From positions 1 to 35,764 of the forward strand of contig JAZNBV010000035.1 of the NCBI GenBank assembly GCA_045587205.1: a stretch of 35,764 bases of DNA. Reading direction: 5' to 3'. Shown here one piece after another: positions 32,271 to 35,764 of this stretch. The first letter of the stretch is position 1. Each line of letters begins with the position of its first letter. The notes beneath the pieces were generated by a model, which worked only from the letters and a program-made list of their open reading frames with translations, was not told the DNA's origin and did no database searches. Source of the DNA: SIG78 sp045587205 (GTDB lineage Bacteria > Verrucomicrobiota > Lentisphaeria > Victivallales > Victivallaceae). Position numbers and translations under genes: made by a program.

Positions 32271-33434
32271 TTATTTCTTTGCCAGATATGCTTTGATCCA
32301 GCAATAGAGCGTATCGCCCATCTGGTAGTATCCGGCCTGCGCGGGATGTACACCGTTATTCTGGCGCAAAACAGTTTTGGCGTTATCACTGTTGATCGGC
32401 TGGCACTCTTCGGGATAGTTGTTTTCCGTATCGATATTTATATAAACCGGTACGATATTATATTTCAACTCTTTGCTCTTTTTCAAAAGCGCACGGTTAT
32501 AGAAATCCAGATTTTTCCGGTACTGCCAGCTGGTCTGACCGCAGGCGTAACTCTTGCCGAAACCATCCTGATTGGAGCCGGGAATGTGCTGGAACACAAA
32601 AATTTCCGGCACCGGTTTGAGTTTGCGGAATTCAGCAATAAGTTTTTCCATATTGGCAATACTTTTGGCAGTGACTTCGGCAATATTTTCGTCTGTGCAA
32701 AGGAAAAAGTCATTCAACCCCAGCTGAAAACTCACGGCATCCGGAACTTTTCCGTTATTGTTGCGCTTGAAATATTCATTAAGATCAAACACACCTTTGC
32801 CGTCTTTGCCGGCAAAAATAAACGGGCTGTTGAAACCTACCGGGCGATCCGGGTGCATACCATCCATCTTTCTGCTGCCGGAATATCCCCAGCGGGTCAG
32901 AAAAAATCCCCATCTCCAGCCGCCGTAGCCTTCGTGCTGACCGGGGTTCCCGCTTTTTGCGCGGGTGCCGACCGTGGAAAACTCCGGATTACCGGGGCGG
33001 CTCATAAGCTGTACCATCCGGTTGGGGTAATGCCCGGCATTGGTCTGACTGGCGCCAATCATAAGCATCGAAAATTTTTTACCTGCTCCGGCATCCGGCG
33101 GCAGCACCACCAGTTTGCTTTGCGCTTCAGCAATCACGCCCGACTGACTGATAACTTTGATCGACCAGTTATAGGTTCCGACATCTTTGGCTGTGGGGGT
33201 ATAGCGCCAGCGTTTGAGATCGTTGCGGCCCTTGACGCAATCCACATCAAAAACGTAATTGGCGGGATTTATCACCGTCACCACATTATTGAAATAGACA
33301 TTCATCTCAACACCCGGAACCGCATAAATGGTTTCGGGAATAAGCAGCTTTACATCTTCCGCGGCACGGACTGTTACGGCAAACACCGTAAGCAAAGTTA
33401 GAACATAAAGTTTGAAACAGACTGTTTTTTTCAT
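32271..33434 (-). CDS. Secreted SGNH/GDSL-type esterase-like hydrolase
   Basis: A 387-residue exported protein. Signal peptide at 1-24 (KLYVLTLLTVFAVTVRA), then an Ig-like beta-domain (25-112), then an SGNH fold. Block I has Ser129 in MIGASQTNAG, Gly/Asn block III is QLGLNDF (Asn241), and block V is NNGVHPAQAGY (His363). The usual catalytic Asp three residues before this His is Asn360. Similar proteins act as carbohydrate esterases on decorated polysaccharides; the substrate is unknown. SD AAGGGAG ten bases before the ATG. Upstream hairpin at 33459-33480. Confidence 0.84.
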   Translation of the reverse strand: MKKTVCFKLYVLTLLTVFAVTVRAAEDVKLLIPETIYAVPGVEMNVYFNNVVTVINPANYVFDVDCVKGRNDLKRWRYTPTAKDVGTYNWSIKVISQSGVIAEAQSKLVVLPPDAGAGKKFSMLMIGASQTNAGHYPNRMVQLMSRPGNPEFSTVGTRAKSGNPGQHEGYGGWRWGFFLTRWGYSGSRKMDGMHPDRPVGFNSPFIFAGKDGKGVFDLNEYFKRNNNGKVPDAVSFQLGLNDFFLCTDENIAEVTAKSIANMEKLIAEFRKLKPVPEIFVFQHIPGSNQDGFGKSYACGQTSWQYRKNLDFYNRALLKKSKELKYNIVPVYINIDTENNYPEECQPINSDNAKTVLRQNNGVHPAQAGYYQMGDTLYCWIKAYLAKK

Positions 33435-33458
33435 AACCGGAAATCTCCCTTTGTTTTC

Positions 33459-33480
33459 TGTTATCTTTTATAAGATAACA
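33459..33480. promoter_or_regulatory. Perfect 9-bp inverted repeat upstream of the SGNH gene
   Basis: TGTTATCTT (33459-33467), 4-nt loop TTAT, AAGATAACA (33472-33480). No T-run follows in the leftward direction, so it is not a terminator. It is a candidate operator or 5'-leader hairpin, 25-46 bp before the gene start. Confidence 0.5.
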
Positions 33481-33536
33481 CCAAAAGGATTTTTTTCCAA
33501 TCTGCAGTCCAACAAAAAAGCACTCTTTTGCCGGAA

Positions 33537-34118
33537 TCAGGCAAGATCGCGGCGGACAACTATACTTCCCAGTTCGTCAAGAGTATAATTTTCAATTGTT
33601 CCGGGCTCTATGTGCAAATTGCTGCAGATATTTTTCCAGCGTTCAGCCATATCTTCAAAATACAGCCACGGCCGGAAACCGAAAGATAAATACATTTTCA
33701 ATGCCGCCAGACGGTTGTCATCGGTTGCCAGACAGATGGTTTTGAATCCATTATCGGCAACAGTTTGCATTGCAGCGGCAGAAACCGCCGCACCAAGTTT
33801 TCTGCCGCGCATTTCCGGCAGTGCCATAACCCAGCCCAGACCGCCCTGCACACCGCATTCGCAATACTGCCCGCTGGCAGATGCGACCAATCGCCCGGAT
33901 GCGCGTTCAAAAACACCTTTTATCCCACCGGGTAACAACCGCGGCCCGTAAATTTTCATATATTCAGCACCTTTTACTGAAAATCCGCACGCGGGGTGCA
34001 GCACAGAACCCCAAATACCTATTTCATCCTCCCGCAAACTGCGCACTTCAAACTCTTCCGGCAGCTGAATTGCCGGTATGGAACTGTTTTTTACATCAAA
34101 AAGCATCCGCAACTGCAT
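33537..34118 (-). CDS. GNAT family N-acetyltransferase
   Basis: A 193-residue acetyltransferase. The core is at about 90-160: GWVMALPEMRGRKLGAAVSAAAM (acetyl-CoA loop RGRKLG) then CLATDDNRLAALKMYLSFGFRPWL (motif B). The N-terminal 60 residues (EVRSLREDEIGIWGSVLHPACGF) and a C-terminal extension after 160 make it longer than a minimal GNAT. The ATG at 34118 is chosen for AGAGGTG six bases upstream; an upstream in-frame GTG overlaps that SD. It lies 14 bp after the oxidoreductase gene and probably shares its transcript. Acceptor unknown. Confidence 0.85.
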   Translation of the reverse strand: MQLRMLFDVKNSSIPAIQLPEEFEVRSLREDEIGIWGSVLHPACGFSVKGAEYMKIYGPRLLPGGIKGVFERASGRLVASASGQYCECGVQGGLGWVMALPEMRGRKLGAAVSAAAMQTVADNGFKTICLATDDNRLAALKMYLSFGFRPWLYFEDMAERWKNICSNLHIEPGTIENYTLDELGSIVVRRDLA

Positions 34119-34132
34119 ATAAAGCACCTCTT

Positions 34133-35371
34133 TTATTCAATAACTTTTACAAGTTCACCATCTTTCAGCGCAGATTTATTTGCCGCCACGCCCATAGCCA
34201 TATAGTGCGATGCCAGATCTACATCGATTTGAGGCTTGCGGTTTTCCGCCACACTTGAGCAGAATTCGTGAACTAAATAGGGGTGCGAGCCGCCGTGACC
34301 GCGGGGAACAAAATCAGCATTCTGTTTATCTTTGCGTTCTTCTGGAGTCATACCGTCAAGCATCACCTGCCGGAAAGCTTCTTCGACTTCAACGGGAAAT
34401 TTATCAAACATTTCTCCGGGAGTCATAACCTTTTTCTCGATCGGACGGACAGCATCCTTACCGGGACCGCGGAAATTTTCCTCCCACACATCCTGCGCAA
34501 AACTCCCGGCGGTTCCGACAATACGGAATGTCTCCGTATCTTTGCGGTCGAGTGCAGACATACCGCATTCGCGGTATTCGCAAACGCGGAACGACGCGCC
34601 GTTTTCCAGCTGAAAAAGCGCCGTTACATTGGAAAAATCAGCATTGGCAAAAAATGGATCGCAAGTCTGATTGCAAAATCCGTATGCCGAAACCTTCACC
34701 GCACGCGTATTCATCACCGCCAACGGCCCGGAAACCGAGTGTGTGGGGTAGAACATCGGGCTGGTGCGGATATTCCTTTCGTAATAAGGCTGCATAAGTT
34801 TATTGAACTGTTCGCCTATAAACCCGGTGGTTCTTGAGCGCATAACTTCGCGCAGAGAACAGGGTGCATCAACATCGTGCGTGTAATCGCCTTCAGCATA
34901 GATAAAACTGCCGAATCTGCCTTCGGCTGCCATCCGGCGGCAGAACATTGTCTGCGGATGGAAATATGTAGTTTCACCGAGCATATAGTGTCTGCCGGAC
35001 TTTTTCACGGCCTCGCGCAGTTTGCCGCACCATTCAAGGATCTCATCGCCATCGGGTATTTCAATGACCGGTACAGCACTGTAAACCGACTTGCCGCTTT
35101 CCAGAGCCTGAATGCATTGCGGTGCGTGAAGCCACGGCTGGGTAATAATGACCAGCGCATCAAAATCGGCTTTGCAGATATCATCCAGCGAGGTATAAAT
35201 ATCTTTGGTTGAAAGTTTATCCTGCATAAAGGGGTCGTTGGCAAATTTTTCAAGTTTGCTTTTTTCAAAGTCACACAATCCGATGCGGCTGACCGCCGGA
35301 TGCGCTTTAAATAGTTTGGCAAATGCTGAACCGAATGATCCTAAACCGACCAGACCGATACTTATACCCAT
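34133..35371 (-). CDS. Gfo/Idh/MocA family oxidoreductase
   Basis: A 412-residue NAD(P)-dependent dehydrogenase of sugars or inositols. The Rossmann start is IGLVGLGSFGSAFAKLF and the C-terminal Gfo/Idh domain ends with GHGGSHPYLVHEFCSS. The usual EKP motif is replaced: GKSVYSAVPVIEIP has AVP where EKP is expected, so the active-site Lys is absent at that position. The central ETTYFHPQ and PTHSVSGPL segments contain histidines seen in sugar-oxidising members. Secondary substrates unknown; the family is often enlarged in Lentisphaerota. ATG with AAGGAG. First gene of the leftward run to rmuC. Confidence 0.88.
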   Translation of the reverse strand: MGISIGLVGLGSFGSAFAKLFKAHPAVSRIGLCDFEKSKLEKFANDPFMQDKLSTKDIYTSLDDICKADFDALVIITQPWLHAPQCIQALESGKSVYSAVPVIEIPDGDEILEWCGKLREAVKKSGRHYMLGETTYFHPQTMFCRRMAAEGRFGSFIYAEGDYTHDVDAPCSLREVMRSRTTGFIGEQFNKLMQPYYERNIRTSPMFYPTHSVSGPLAVMNTRAVKVSAYGFCNQTCDPFFANADFSNVTALFQLENGASFRVCEYRECGMSALDRKDTETFRIVGTAGSFAQDVWEENFRGPGKDAVRPIEKKVMTPGEMFDKFPVEVEEAFRQVMLDGMTPEERKDKQNADFVPRGHGGSHPYLVHEFCSSVAENRKPQIDVDLASHYMAMGVAANKSALKDGELVKVIE

Positions 35372-35440
35372 AATGACGCTCCTTTTGTTCTGCAGAGTAC
35401 CGGATATAATATAAATAGATTTTATACCATTGCAACCTTA
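35372..35440 (-). promoter_or_regulatory. Candidate promoter for the oxidoreductase/GNAT genes
   Basis: On the minus strand TTGCAA (complement of 35430-35435), an 18-nt spacer and TATTAT (complement of 35406-35411) precede the gene start at 35371, giving a leader of about 25-30 nt with AAGGAG. Confidence 0.45.
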
Positions 35441-35630
35441 TTTCAAAAACATTTATTACAAATATAGTACCTTGAATTACAAAAAACGCACCTGTTCTGT
35501 GCCGGTAAAAAAAAGCGGGTATTGCAAAACCTTAAAAAAGTTTGCAGCAACCTTTTTTTTATTTTGTCAAACCGCAGCAGAGTATTTTAGTTTTTTTCTT
35601 GCAATAGCGTGATTTTTTACAGAAAAAAAA
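35441..35630. other. AT-rich non-coding stretch
   Basis: Long A and T runs with no open frame of interest and no recognised RNA. It separates the leftward oxidoreductase promoter from the rightward elements at the end of the window. Confidence 0.4.
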
Positions 35631-35632
35631 TA

Positions 35633-35764
35633 TTGCAATTTACTTATAATAAACAAGTTGGGATTGCTTTTATTGAAACAATAAAAGCAATCCCGGCGAA
35701 AGTTTTTGGAGCCGACTTCATTTCATTACGCCGTGCCAAGAAATGGGGTTCCGCCGTCGCCAAA
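35633..35764 (+). CDS. Open frame running off the right edge, unassigned
   Basis: A frame without stops runs from a TTG at 35633 to the window end (at least 44 codons) and includes VFGADFISLRRAKKWGSAVAK at its end. No ATG or SD is seen, the frame passes through the perfect stem-loop, and the sequence is truncated. It could be the 5' end of a gene, a translated leader, or chance. No function is proposed. Confidence 0.2.
   Translation, partial: MQFTYNKQVGIAFIETIKAIPAKVFGADFISLRRAKKWGSAVAK
35645..35694 (+). promoter_or_regulatory. TATAAT box with an adjoining perfect 16-bp stem-loop
   Basis: TATAAT at 35645-35650 (no good -35 at 17 nt). Immediately downstream, GGGATTGCTTTTATTG (35660-35675), loop AAA, CAATAAAAGCAATCCC (35679-35694) is perfectly paired. 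If the -10 is used, the RNA would start within a few bases of the stem, giving a 5'-terminal hairpin. No T-run follows, so it is not a terminator. Confidence 0.5.

Overview
The window reads as one continuous, densely coded bacterial chromosome segment. I see no rRNA, tRNA, CRISPR array, transposase or integron. Thirty complete protein genes are supported, and one open frame runs off the right edge. The gene mix suggests a PVC-group anaerobe, most likely Lentisphaerota (Victivallis-like, gut or rumen): short cytoplasmic ceramidase-family proteins, isomerase-kinase-aldolase rhamnose catabolism, Gfo/Idh/MocA dehydrogenase, secreted SGNH and TIM-barrel hydrolases, DUF2339/DUF3999. This placement is inference from gene content only. 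Coding DNA is moderately GC-rich, intergenic DNA is AT-rich, and Shine-Dalgarno (SD) sequences are clear.

Left part (1-8.2 kb). Stacked hairpin terminators at the edge close a gene outside the window. An SDR/aldo-keto reductase pair is transcribed leftward, divergently from a GntR/FCD regulator that probably controls it. A five-gene leftward operon follows: DUF1805, pdxB, O-antigen-ligase-like TPR membrane protein, ceramidase-like protein and mutM, with start/stop overlaps or gaps of at most 18 bp.

Middle (8.2-17.5 kb). Rightward genes are a NifU-type Fe-S scaffold, hslO (Hsp33), and a clean sigma70-type promoter driving a second ceramidase-like gene and the DUF2339/DUF3999 pair. A leftward secreted TIM-barrel hydrolase-like gene follows.

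Rhamnose region (17.6-26.5 kb, leftward). In transcription order: a PurF-like protein whose glutaminase active site is gone, a ROK-like ASKHA protein with an unusual 150-residue N-terminal extension, a terminator/attenuator-like hairpin, rhaA, an aldolase-dehydrogenase fusion (rhaD/RhaEW type), a PHP-like protein with a degenerate metal motif, and rhaB, closed by a strong terminator. These genes would convert L-rhamnose to rhamnulose, rhamnulose-1-phosphate, then DHAP plus lactaldehyde and lactate. No transporter or microcompartment shell gene is present.

Right part (26.6-35.8 kb, leftward). A two-gene phage-like cassette (PLA2-like HDxxY protein plus one-TM peptide) has its SD inside a long hairpin. 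Then come GNAT/MFS, pyrR-pyrB, rmuC, an SGNH hydrolase, a second GNAT and a Gfo/Idh/MocA oxidoreductase. The last 390 bp hold a leftward promoter, then a TATAAT box just ahead of a perfect 16-bp stem-loop that begins an open frame leaving the window.

The items I would follow up first are the glutaminase-dead PurF paralogue in the rhamnose cluster, the hairpin in front of rhaA, the SD-sequestering palindrome over the PLA2-like cassette, and the 5' stem-loop at the right edge.
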